Assembly: GCA_005239585.1 (NCBI GenBank)
Contig: SBBU01000069.1
Location: 1 to 19,244 of the forward strand
Source: Planctomycetaceae bacterium
Lineage (GTDB): Bacteria; Planctomycetota; MHYJ01; SBBU01
Length of the DNA: 19,244 nucleotides
Reading direction: 5' to 3'
The position numbers were made by a program, and so were the translations under genes. Below the pieces are notes generated by a model. It worked only from the letters and a program-made list of their open reading frames with translations. It ran no database searches and was not told where the DNA came from. Below are positions 1 to 6,936 of this stretch, in pieces; positions within the stretch are counted from its first letter, which is position 1, and each line of letters begins with the position of its first letter.

Positions 1-61
1 GATCAACCTTCTATATGTCCTCCCTAAAAATGAGCGACATTCTATACTGGGGAGAAAGGTG

Positions 62-211
62 CCTTGAACCTCAATTTTTATGAGATTTACCAAATCCCTC
101 GAGTAAGTCTCGCCAAAGGAACGGGGCTTGCTCAGGATTGACTGTGAGCGGCGCCATTACACTCCATGCCGAGGCATGGGGCGCCGTCGAACCGTCAACA
201 GTTTTTCAAGG
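62..211. ncRNA. Candidate structured RNA, family not recognised
   Basis: The gap before elbB folds strongly on paper. A 7-bp stem (62-68 with 205-211, ccttgaa/ttcaagg) encloses the rest. Inside it, 138-142 pairs with 194-198, 149-155 pairs with 180-186 (a 7-bp GC-only stem), and 164-169 pairs with 174-179, capped by a CGAG tetraloop at 170-173. Smaller hairpins are possible at 70-84 and 100-112. The helices nest without conflict, unlike chance palindromes. I could not match it to tRNA, tmRNA, RNase P, SRP RNA or a common riboswitch. Symmetric stems do not reveal the strand: on + it would be a separate RNA ending before the elbB promoter, on - it could be the 5' leader of a gene left of the window. 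No Rho-independent terminator follows it on +. Confidence 0.35.
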
Positions 212-270
212 TCATTTAAGCGGGTTATAGAAAATGTTTGCGTATTACCGGTGGGGACCACCACTTGAAG

Positions 271-298
271 TTGCTTGACTAGAGAACAATGCTAAAAT
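271..298 (+). promoter_or_regulatory. Likely elbB promoter with extended -10
   Basis: A TGCTAAAAT extended -10 element lies at 290-298 (hexamer TAAAAT 293-298, five of six to consensus). A weak -35, TTGCTT at 271-276, sits 16 nt upstream. Transcription would start near 305 and give a leader of about 30 nt that contains the Shine-Dalgarno of elbB. A small GC hairpin (ggtgg/ccacc, 250-262) lies just upstream but has no T-tract. Confidence 0.4.
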
Positions 299-336
299 AC
301 CCTTTGATCTAAAATACCTTTTTGAGGGAGATACCT

Positions 337-996
337 ATGGCAAAAAGAGTGGGTGTGCTTTTATCAGGCTGTGGAGTAATGGACGGGAGCGAAATCCACG
401 AGGCTGTGACCACAATGCTTGCACTTGATCGTGCAGGGGCACAGATCATCTGTATTGCACCAAATAAAGATCAGCAAGATACAGTAAATCATGCTACAAA
501 CAGCGCAACGGGTGAGAGGCGCAATGTGCTCACCGAGTCAGCTAGAATAGCGCGCGGGAACATTAAAGACGTGAAAAATACAAGCGCAAATGACCTTGAC
601 GCAATCATATTACCCGGTGGGTTCGGAGCGGCAAAGAATCTCTCGACATTCGCAAAGGATGGAGAAAACTGCAAGGTGGATACAGACGTCCAAAGGCTCC
701 TAAAAGATATGAACATGAAGGGCAAGCCAATCGGAGCGCTATGCATTGCCCCTGCAGTAATTGCACGCATCTTCGGACCTGACCAAAAGGCTGAAGTCAC
801 AATCGGCACAGACAATGCAACTGCGGCAAAACTTGAAAAAATGGGGGCACGACACAAAAACGCGAATGTCACTGAAATCGTTGTGGATGCCAAGAACAAG
901 CTGGTCACGACTCCCTGCTATATGCTGGCAACTAGAATCTCAGAAGTTGCAGAGGGCGCAGAAAAAGTAGTAAAAAAAGTCCTTGAACTTGCCTAA
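337..996 (+). CDS. elbB: ElbB-type DJ-1/PfpI superfamily protein (glyoxalase-like)
   Basis: 219 residues from the ATG at 337, which has a GAGGGAG Shine-Dalgarno at 324-330. An in-frame TTG at 322 lies before that site and is unlikely to be the start. The length matches the ElbB family (about 217-220 aa). Family hallmarks are visible: the N-terminal GCGVMDGSEIHEA stretch (about residues 11-23), ILPGGFGAAKNLS (91-103), and the nucleophile elbow GALCIAPAV with the conserved Cys at about residue 136. ElbB proteins are cytoplasmic flavodoxin-like-fold enzymes of the DJ-1/PfpI class; E. coli ElbB has weak glyoxalase activity and its physiological role is unsettled. It stands alone behind its own promoter, and the next gene has a promoter of its own. 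The assignment is firm at family level, not for substrate. Confidence 0.92.
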   Translation: MAKRVGVLLSGCGVMDGSEIHEAVTTMLALDRAGAQIICIAPNKDQQDTVNHATNSATGERRNVLTESARIARGNIKDVKNTSANDLDAIILPGGFGAAKNLSTFAKDGENCKVDTDVQRLLKDMNMKGKPIGALCIAPAVIARIFGPDQKAEVTIGTDNATAAKLEKMGARHKNANVTEIVVDAKNKLVTTPCYMLATRISEVAEGAEKVVKKVLELA

Positions 997-1009
997 GAAA
1001 AATTTTACC

Positions 1010-1038
1010 TTGCAATAAAGTTTAGCCTTGATTAAAAT
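1010..1038 (+). promoter_or_regulatory. Promoter of the methionine-synthesis gene
   Basis: TTGCAA (1010-1015) and TAAAAT (1033-1038) are separated by exactly 17 nt. The -10 ends only 12 nt before the ATG at 1051, and no Shine-Dalgarno is present, so the mRNA would have a leader of roughly 5 nt or none. The spacer and -10 are overlapped by the inverted repeat described separately. Confidence 0.5.
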
Positions 1039-1047
1039 GGCTAAACT
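1019..1047. repeat. Perfect 9-bp inverted repeat over a promoter (operator candidate)
   Basis: agtttagcc (1019-1027) and ggctaaact (1039-1047) are perfect reverse complements 11 nt apart. The left arm lies in the promoter spacer; the right arm begins just after the -10 and covers the expected start of transcription. The centre-to-centre distance of the arms is 20 bp, about two helical turns, which suits a dimeric repressor. There is no T-tract, so it is not a terminator for elbB. Confidence 0.45.
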
Positions 1048-1050
1048 ATC

Positions 1051-2910
1051 ATGAACTCAAACAAGTTTCTTCAAAGACTTGCAGAATCTGTACTTATCGG
1101 CGATGGCGCCACAGGCACGTACATCTACCAGAAAGGGGTGCCGCTCGGCCGCTGTTATGAAGAGCTGAACCTTTCAAATCCACACCTTATAAAACTTATC
1201 CATAAGGAATACATCGAGGCTGGCGCAGAAATCATCGAGACAAACACATTTCAGGCAAACAGCCTGCGGCTGGCACGCTATGAACTCGATAAAAAGGCAA
1301 GGGAGATAAACCTCGCCGGAGCAAGACTTGCGAGGCAAACTGCCGGGAATGAAATCCTTGTCGCAGGCTCTGTTGGACCTATTACCAGCGTAAAAAGAGA
1401 AGAAGAAATAGATACAAATGCAAAAAAAGAGGCCTTTACAGGACAGATCGAGGCCCTCGCTGAAGGCGGAGTCGATGTCATCATCCTCGAGACATTCACA
1501 GACCTTGACGAACTACTGCTTGCCATCAAGATTGCAAAGAAAACAAATCTGCCTGTTATAGCACAGATGACTTTTCTGCAAGGCTATGTCACACCGCTGG
1601 GAGTGCCAGTCGAAATTGCTGTCGAAAAACTTGAAAAGAGTGGCGCCGATGTCATAGGGGCAAACTGCGGCGTCGGACCACTCCATACACTAAAAGTAAT
1701 CGAGAAAATTGGACAGATAACCAAGGCTCCGATTTCCGTATTCCCGAATGCAGGACTCCCTGAATATATCGACGGCCGCTATATGTATCTTTCAACCCCA
1801 GAATACATCGCCAATATGGCAAAGCAGATGGTAAATGCTGGAGCTAATATAGTAGGTGGATGCTGTGGAACCAGTACTACTGACATTAAACATATTGCTC
1901 AAAAATTGCAAGGGACACGACCCGCGCCCCGCTCTATAGCTGTTAAAAAACACATTAAAGTACAGGAACCTCATCCTGTCATATCGGTTCCCACAAAGGA
2001 AACCTTCTTTGAAAAAATTTGGAAGAAAGTAATTACAGTGGTCGAAATTGATCCCCCAAGAGGACTGGAGTATGAAAAGGCTGTGCAAGGTGCAAAAAGA
2101 CTAGGGAAGGCTGGTGTAGATGCCATAACAGTCGGCGACAACCCCCTCGCCGTGCTAAGGATGGGAAATCTGACCATATCACATTTGATTGAAAATGAGG
2201 GGATCCAAACGATCACTCATATGTCCTGTAGAGACAAAAACCTTATCGCCCTACAAGCCACGCTTTTAGAGTCTTCTGTGCTCGGGCTTACCAGTATCCT
2301 GGCCATCACAGGCGACCCAGCCAAGATAGGCGATCAACCAACAGCTACATCAGTCTATGATCTTAATTCGTTTGAGCTCATACGACTCATCGCTAACATG
2401 AATCAAGGAAAGAGCTATTCTGGGAGTCCTATTGGTGGAGCAACCAACTTTAAGATCGGATGTGCATTTAATCCCAATGTTGAAAAGATTGAGCATCAAA
2501 TAAGCAGGCTCAAAAAGAAAATCGATGCGGGGGCGCAGTTTGCGCTCTCTCAGCCGCTTTATGACATGAAAAAGATCTCTGTCCTCTACAAGAAGCTACA
2601 TGAGGAATGCCCTCGCTTTCCTGTATTTTTTGGCGTACTCCCCTTCACCAGCATCCGTAACGCTGAATTCTTGGCAAATGAAGTCCCGGGGATAACCGTA
2701 CCTCCCGATCTCATAGAACGCATGAGGAAAAGACCAGAAAAAGAGCAAAAGAAAGAAGGGATAAAGATATCTTCAGAGCTTATAGATGCTGCCTTTGAAT
2801 TCATCCAATGCTTCTACATCATCCTGCCCTTTTCACGCGTCGACTATGGCATTGAACTTGTGAATCACATCCGCTCAAAACAGAAAATATCTGTAAATAA
2901 AGACCGCTAG
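1051..2910 (+). CDS. Bifunctional homocysteine S-methyltransferase / 5,10-methylenetetrahydrofolate reductase
   Basis: 619 residues, the size of the fused YitJ-type enzymes. Residues about 1-290 form the homocysteine methyltransferase barrel: GDGATGTYI near residue 17, TNTFQANSLRL near 64, and the zinc-binding cysteines Cys206 (GANCGVGP) and Cys271-Cys272 (GGCCGTS). Residues about 315-605 form the FAD-dependent MTHFR barrel: VEIDPPRG with Glu332, the THMSCRDKN segment (389-397), ITGDP with Asp422, and SQPLYD with Gln501. The first half would methylate homocysteine to methionine; the second reduces methylene-THF to methyl-THF. The cobalamin-binding domain of MetH is absent, so the methyl donor of the first half (S-methylmethionine, SAM, or methyl-THF with a separate corrinoid protein) cannot be told from sequence. 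The start has no Shine-Dalgarno but a promoter immediately upstream. Confidence 0.93.
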   Translation: MNSNKFLQRLAESVLIGDGATGTYIYQKGVPLGRCYEELNLSNPHLIKLIHKEYIEAGAEIIETNTFQANSLRLARYELDKKAREINLAGARLARQTAGNEILVAGSVGPITSVKREEEIDTNAKKEAFTGQIEALAEGGVDVIILETFTDLDELLLAIKIAKKTNLPVIAQMTFLQGYVTPLGVPVEIAVEKLEKSGADVIGANCGVGPLHTLKVIEKIGQITKAPISVFPNAGLPEYIDGRYMYLSTPEYIANMAKQMVNAGANIVGGCCGTSTTDIKHIAQKLQGTRPAPRSIAVKKHIKVQEPHPVISVPTKETFFEKIWKKVITVVEIDPPRGLEYEKAVQGAKRLGKAGVDAITVGDNPLAVLRMGNLTISHLIENEGIQTITHMSCRDKNLIALQATLLESSVLGLTSILAITGDPAKIGDQPTATSVYDLNSFELIRLIANMNQGKSYSGSPIGGATNFKIGCAFNPNVEKIEHQISRLKKKIDAGAQFALSQPLYDMKKISVLYKKLHEECPRFPVFFGVLPFTSIRNAEFLANEVPGITVPPDLIERMRKRPEKEQKKEGIKISSELIDAAFEFIQCFYIILPFSRVDYGIELVNHIRSKQKISVNKDR

Positions 2911-3188
2911 CAATGTAGATAACAAGAGATATTCAGCTATCGAGTTGTAGCTTCCATTAAGAAATTGAGGATCATATTTTGACAACTGATAACTCCTATA
3001 CATATGACTCTCATATCGTATATACCTTTCTGACCAGTCTGGTGGAAGCTGCGACACAACTTTTTTGGGGTACTATACCCCTTTCGGACCACCGTTTACA
3101 TTTTATCTAGTAGGGGTTAGGTTAAGGCGCAGGCGAAGGATTTCACCTATCACGCATACTAAATGAATGAATACTAAGGGAGGAGCTG
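2911..3188. other. Intergenic region with possible promoter
   Basis: No recognisable gene. A perfect TTGACA at 2979-2984 is followed 18 nt later by TATGAC (3003-3008), a weak candidate promoter pointing towards the large secreted protein gene. Nested inverted repeats at 3033-3094 and a small ORF from 3189 are listed separately. I see no tRNA and no clear Rho-independent terminator for the methionine gene, although the hairpin at 3067-3081 is followed by a short TTT. Confidence 0.3.
3033..3094. repeat. Nested inverted repeats
   Basis: accag/ctggt at 3033-3043 is a tight palindrome. Overlapping it, ggtgg (3041-3045) can pair with ccacc (3089-3093), enclosing the 6-bp hairpin ggggta/tacccc (3067-3072 with 3076-3081). 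The ggtgg/ccacc pairing also occurs as a small hairpin at 250-262. It may be a weak terminator or an RNA fold; T-runs are poor on either side (tttttt before and ttt after the inner hairpin). Confidence 0.35.
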
Positions 3189-3242
3189 ATGGAGTATTTC
3201 AGGTCGGACAATAACCTTTTTGCAAATGCTAAACCAGATTAG
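3189..3242 (+). CDS. Possible 17-codon small ORF with strong ribosome binding site
   Basis: ATG at 3189 follows GGGAGGAG (3178-3185), one of the strongest Shine-Dalgarno sequences in the window, at ideal distance. It encodes MEYFRSDNNLFANAKPD and stops at 3240-3242, 115 nt before the start of the 960-aa secreted protein. The peptide has no tandem regulatory codons of the amino-acid-attenuator type and is not hydrophobic. It could be a small leader peptide, a remnant start, or chance. Confidence 0.3.
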   Translation: MEYFRSDNNLFANAKPD

Positions 3243-3357
3243 AAAACGTCGTATATAGATTATGGGTAACAAGATATTGAGGTTGCAAATGAAACAAAAG
3301 CAGCTGAAACAGGGATTAGAAAAGAAAAAGTAATAGAACTTTTGAGGAGAACCTACC

Positions 3358-6240
3358 ATGAAAAAGATAGTACTTGCCACTGTTTTGTTGAGCCTACTCG
3401 TTGCAGGAGAGGCATTTACACGTCAACCATTTACTCCGGTGGTTTCTGTTATGAAAGGCGATTGGTATTCAATTCCTCTTACTAATGAAAGGCCCTGGAT
3501 AAGGTTTCAGGAAGGGACAATTTCTCTATCAGATATTGATTCTATTGAGATCATTTTCTATAACATACCACCCTGTTCAATTTGGCTCGATGGCATGGTG
3601 CTGGGAGGAAGAGAAGTTACAGAGAATAACGCCTCCGAGTGGGGCATAGCTAGTCCGAGTACTTATCCAATCATGACAGTAGGAGGTAATGATACATTGC
3701 AGTTCAAGTCAGGAACAAGTTCTATAAGGATTGACGGGCCAAGGGGGACAGGTGGCTATGAAGGGGCTAAATATCCAGGAAATGGCAATGCAAACCTTGA
3801 TCTTTCCACAACTCCCAGCCTCGCATTCTGGCTCAGAATTCACCTAGATGCACAAGTAGGCATGTACGACACTATATCGATGAGAGAAGTAAAACTAAAA
3901 AATAGTTCTGGTGCCTACTTTAGTTATGTGTATAACTATGCATATAACTTTAACTTTCCACCAGACCAATGGTACTATCTAGTAATACCACTACAAGAGT
4001 TAAATATTTCCTTCTCTGCTACACCGCAGAATTCGAGGCAGGCACCCCTAAACTCCACATTCTCATTCGGTGCAACACCATCACAGCTTGTCAGTGAATA
4101 TCGCCTTGACATAAATGGAGATGGCATTTGGGAGCGCAGACAATCAACTGGTGGAAGTATGTCTTGGACTTTTGATACAGCAGGAATGTATGAAGCGACA
4201 CTGGAGGTAACAGACATCACAGGATACATCTGGTCACGGCATTTTATGGTAACGGTGGGAGTAACAACAGAAAGGTCGATCAAGCCCAAAGTACTTGAAA
4301 TAATCTATAACACTACGAACACCTTAACCACGCCATCCGGTCAATTTGAGGCACAACGTTCAAGACTCCTAGGATGGAGCAACAATTCTTTAGATGTTCA
4401 GTTTGCAGGGAGGATAAATTACAGTACAGCTCCACCTGCATACCCTGAGACTGGCTATGTAGACGGGCGAAAGCTGATCAGTCAAAATCAGTTAGATGCG
4501 AGGGTCAAGAGAGGAGAAGTGGATGAGGTATGGGTATTCGGACATCATGTCAGCACTGCCAACTTCAATGACATGGGGTGTATGGCAGGCCCAGGGGCTT
4601 TTTGGGCCCAAGGCGAGACGTTCCCAGATGTAGATAGTGGCAAGCCATTTCACATTTGGTGGGCAGGATTTTCTGATGTTGGATTTCATGAATGGTCACA
4701 TTATACTGAGGCAATGATAGGACGTGTTTTCAGGCCATACTCTTATTATTACGAAGCGATATATTTAGATGAGCCCTGGAGTGACTTTACAAGGCACTAT
4801 AATAGGATAGATTATACGGGGATAGCCGGGGTCGGTACGGTACATAACCCTCCTAATACAAGCTACAATGAAGGCTATCAATATGGAAGCTACAGATTCG
4901 TTGATAGCACTGCAGATGACTGGTTAGATTTTCCTTACCGTACAGGGAAGACACGCCTGATAAATTACACAGAATGGGCACAGGAAGGTTATTTATCATG
5001 GTGGCATAGACATTTTCCAAAGGCCCCAGGAATGTATGGAACAAGACAAAATAACTGGTGGAAATATGTCTTTGATTATAATGCCCATGGTGAGTCAATG
5101 GGAATGGCGGCATTACCGCAGGCTCACATTACTACTCCAGTAACAGGATACAGCAAGACCCTGACTTTCAGGGGCCATGGACATAGTTTTCATAATACAA
5201 GCAATATTGGTCAAAATCGCGTGGCAAAGCTGATATGGAACTTTGGAGATGGAACCCCGCAGGTGGTAGAAACGCAGCACGTTACGTTGACGGATCCATC
5301 GATTGTGACACATACATTCCCTAGTGGTGGAAAATTTACAGTAACGCTCGTAGCAGAAGATGCCCTAGGTCGTAAGAGCTCATCAATCTCTACAGAGACA
5401 GTTGTAGTTGAGCCAATAGTACCTGATCTAACAATGACGATTTACGGGGACACAAACGGGTGGTATGGTCAGACACGAAATCAGAGGGTATTGTTAGTCA
5501 ATCAAGGGACGCTGACCAGCCCTCAAACGACACTAAATCTATATCTATCGTATGATGATAAATATGACACAGGAGATACACAAATAAGAAGCTATCAGGT
5601 ACCATCCTTGGCACCTTCTGGGACAGTACGAATAGATTATACAGTAACATTACCCACAACATGGCCGCAGAGGATGGTATACGTACTGGCAGTGGTGGAT
5701 CCTACCAATGCCATAGAGGAGGCAGATGAAACAAACAACACAAAATTTCGCACGATAGGATATGGCAAGATGCCATACGATGTAGATGGCAGCGGGCAGG
5801 TAACAATTGCAGATGTAAATCTAGTATTGGAGGCCTATTACACAGAGCCAAATGATACAAATGACCTCAAGCGAAACGCAAGCGCAGATGTGGATCGTGA
5901 TGGAATGGTGAGGATTACAGATGTAAATACGGTGACAAATCACTATTTCGAGGTAGACAGCCAAGTGGAGCTACATGCCAGTGCAAGTCCTACTACGGTA
6001 ACAGTTGGATCATCTGTACTGTTTAGTTATGAGACGCATTACTTTTATGGAAGTGTAGCGGTGTTGATAGATTACGATGGGAACGGAACCTGGGATTTCA
6101 ACAGTGGAGCAATAGCGAATGAGGTAAAAGGAAGTAAGAGTTTCACATACAATACACGCGGCACGTACACAGCAAAGGTGTTGGGATGGGATTCCAACTG
6201 GAAGACAGAGAGTGCAACTATTACAATCACTGTGCAATGA
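3358..6240 (+). CDS. Secreted multidomain protein with PKD, HEWSH, CARDB and dockerin-like regions
   Basis: 960 residues; ATG preceded by GAGGAGA (3344-3350). A classical signal peptide (MKK, a run of Leu/Val, cleavage probably after the Ala of AGEA near residue 19) sends it out of the cytoplasm. Residues about 25-215 look like a beta-rich module of unknown type. A PKD domain follows (about 220-302). A central region (about 305-590) holds EVWVFG (390-395), MAGPGAFW (409-416) and HEWSH (444-448), the last matching a zinc-peptidase HExxH; no third metal ligand can be assigned. Then come a PKD domain with the NFGDG core (about 600-688), a CARDB-like Ig domain (692-800), two calcium-loop repeats of dockerin type (DVDGSGQVTIAD at 808, DVDRDGMVRITD at 844), and a PKD-like C-terminus (872-960). 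There is no LPXTG or PEP-CTERM anchor. Role: probably extracellular binding or degradation of a polymer, by inference. Confidence 0.75.
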   Translation: MKKIVLATVLLSLLVAGEAFTRQPFTPVVSVMKGDWYSIPLTNERPWIRFQEGTISLSDIDSIEIIFYNIPPCSIWLDGMVLGGREVTENNASEWGIASPSTYPIMTVGGNDTLQFKSGTSSIRIDGPRGTGGYEGAKYPGNGNANLDLSTTPSLAFWLRIHLDAQVGMYDTISMREVKLKNSSGAYFSYVYNYAYNFNFPPDQWYYLVIPLQELNISFSATPQNSRQAPLNSTFSFGATPSQLVSEYRLDINGDGIWERRQSTGGSMSWTFDTAGMYEATLEVTDITGYIWSRHFMVTVGVTTERSIKPKVLEIIYNTTNTLTTPSGQFEAQRSRLLGWSNNSLDVQFAGRINYSTAPPAYPETGYVDGRKLISQNQLDARVKRGEVDEVWVFGHHVSTANFNDMGCMAGPGAFWAQGETFPDVDSGKPFHIWWAGFSDVGFHEWSHYTEAMIGRVFRPYSYYYEAIYLDEPWSDFTRHYNRIDYTGIAGVGTVHNPPNTSYNEGYQYGSYRFVDSTADDWLDFPYRTGKTRLINYTEWAQEGYLSWWHRHFPKAPGMYGTRQNNWWKYVFDYNAHGESMGMAALPQAHITTPVTGYSKTLTFRGHGHSFHNTSNIGQNRVAKLIWNFGDGTPQVVETQHVTLTDPSIVTHTFPSGGKFTVTLVAEDALGRKSSSISTETVVVEPIVPDLTMTIYGDTNGWYGQTRNQRVLLVNQGTLTSPQTTLNLYLSYDDKYDTGDTQIRSYQVPSLAPSGTVRIDYTVTLPTTWPQRMVYVLAVVDPTNAIEEADETNNTKFRTIGYGKMPYDVDGSGQVTIADVNLVLEAYYTEPNDTNDLKRNASADVDRDGMVRITDVNTVTNHYFEVDSQVELHASASPTTVTVGSSVLFSYETHYFYGSVAVLIDYDGNGTWDFNSGAIANEVKGSKSFTYNTRGTYTAKVLGWDSNWKTESATITITVQ

Positions 6241-6287
6241 ACGATCCTGAAGCAAGCTGTAAGGTATCACAGAGGTTAGCAATAAAA

Positions 6288-6304
6288 AACTAAACAGTTT
6301 AGTT
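6288..6304. repeat. AT-rich palindrome between genes
   Basis: aactaaac and gtttagtt are perfect reverse complements separated by one base, preceded by an A-tract and followed by TTT. It could act as a weak bidirectional terminator after the secreted protein gene or as a protein-binding site. The GC-poor stem makes either call uncertain. The rest of 6241-6400 shows nothing I can identify. Confidence 0.35.
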
Positions 6305-6401
6305 TCTCCCTGACTGTTCAATATCAATAACTGGCTACCTTCTCATTCCACCTGAAATCAAAGCCTTGCAACACCTCTAAAATCTCTGCAGTGTGATGAA
6401 T

Positions 6402-6429
6402 TTGTTTTAAACCTGCAATCTACTATAAT
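6402..6429 (+). promoter_or_regulatory. Promoter of the nucleotidyltransferase cassette
   Basis: A perfect TATAAT (6424-6429) lies 16 nt after TTGTTT (6402-6407). The predicted transcription start is about 6436, giving a leader of about 9 nt before the ATG at 6445. The GAGAGAG stretch right after the -10 would be at or outside the 5' end of the message, so it probably does not serve as a full Shine-Dalgarno. Confidence 0.5.
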
Positions 6430-6444
6430 GAGAGAGAGCATTGT

Positions 6445-6936
6445 ATGCCTATTCAAGAAGCAAGTCTTGTTACCGAACTGAGGAAGCGAGGAATCCAGTT
6501 CCTAACAGTTCCCAGCCACACAGACGAAAATCCAATTTCAGACCAAGACCTTGTGAAATTGCTTGTAAAAACAGAAAATTCCAGCATTAGGCTTGCTTTG
6601 ATACCGCTTGTCTTGCACTCTGAGAGCATAGCAACAGATTTTCACAGTGTTGTTCAGTCACTCAGTGTGGCTGACAAGACAATTGCCAAACTCCTTTACA
6701 CCGCAGCTGCAGCTCTGCAGAGACGATGGTGGACAACACTGAATATTTACACCAAACAAATATTACTAGATGATCTTTACAGTAAGGAACTATCAATCTC
6801 TCCTGTCTCCGAGAACTTTGGACGCAACGCAATAGAAGATATATCAGAGAGGCTTAGAGCAACATATAAAATGCCCTACAACTACGAGGCAGACTTTGAT
6901 AAGCAGATTCAACTCTATATCGAGCTGCTTAAATGA
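6445..6936 (+). CDS. Unnamed 163-aa protein, partner of the downstream nucleotidyltransferase
   Basis: 163 residues without signal peptide or membrane segment; predicted largely helical and cytoplasmic. Visible features are an N-terminal stretch with a DENPISDQDLVKLL motif (about 28-40), a helical IRLALIPLVL segment (48-57), the TAAAALQRRWW motif (86-96) and a C-terminal PYNYEADFDKQIQLYIELL segment (144-162). No known enzyme motif is seen. From memory, proteins of this layout occur directly upstream of DUF6036 nucleotidyltransferases in cyanobacteria and other phyla, but I cannot verify this here. The stop overlaps the start of the next gene in ATGA, so the two are very probably translated together. 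A role as antitoxin or adaptor of the nucleotidyltransferase is inference from this pairing. Confidence 0.6.
   Translation: MPIQEASLVTELRKRGIQFLTVPSHTDENPISDQDLVKLLVKTENSSIRLALIPLVLHSESIATDFHSVVQSLSVADKTIAKLLYTAAAALQRRWWTTLNIYTKQILLDDLYSKELSISPVSENFGRNAIEDISERLRATYKMPYNYEADFDKQIQLYIELLK

Noticed and set aside
55..90. Resemblance of gtgccttgaacc to the TPP riboswitch or 6S RNA
   Set aside because: The CUGAGA box and pairing of the TPP riboswitch are missing, and no long rod with a central bubble as in 6S RNA is evident; match limited to about ten bases.
250..262. ggtgg/ccacc hairpin as a terminator
   Set aside because: No T-tract follows on either strand, and the stem has only 5 bp.
1037..1054. 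Five-codon ORF (MAKLS) overlapping the start at 1051 in ATGA
   Set aside because: Its ATG is part of the -10 element, so it would not be on the transcript from that promoter; no ribosome binding site.
4687..4701. HEWSH as a metzincin-type protease site
   Set aside because: The HExxHxxGxxH extension is absent; a zinc site is only possible, so no protease name was given.
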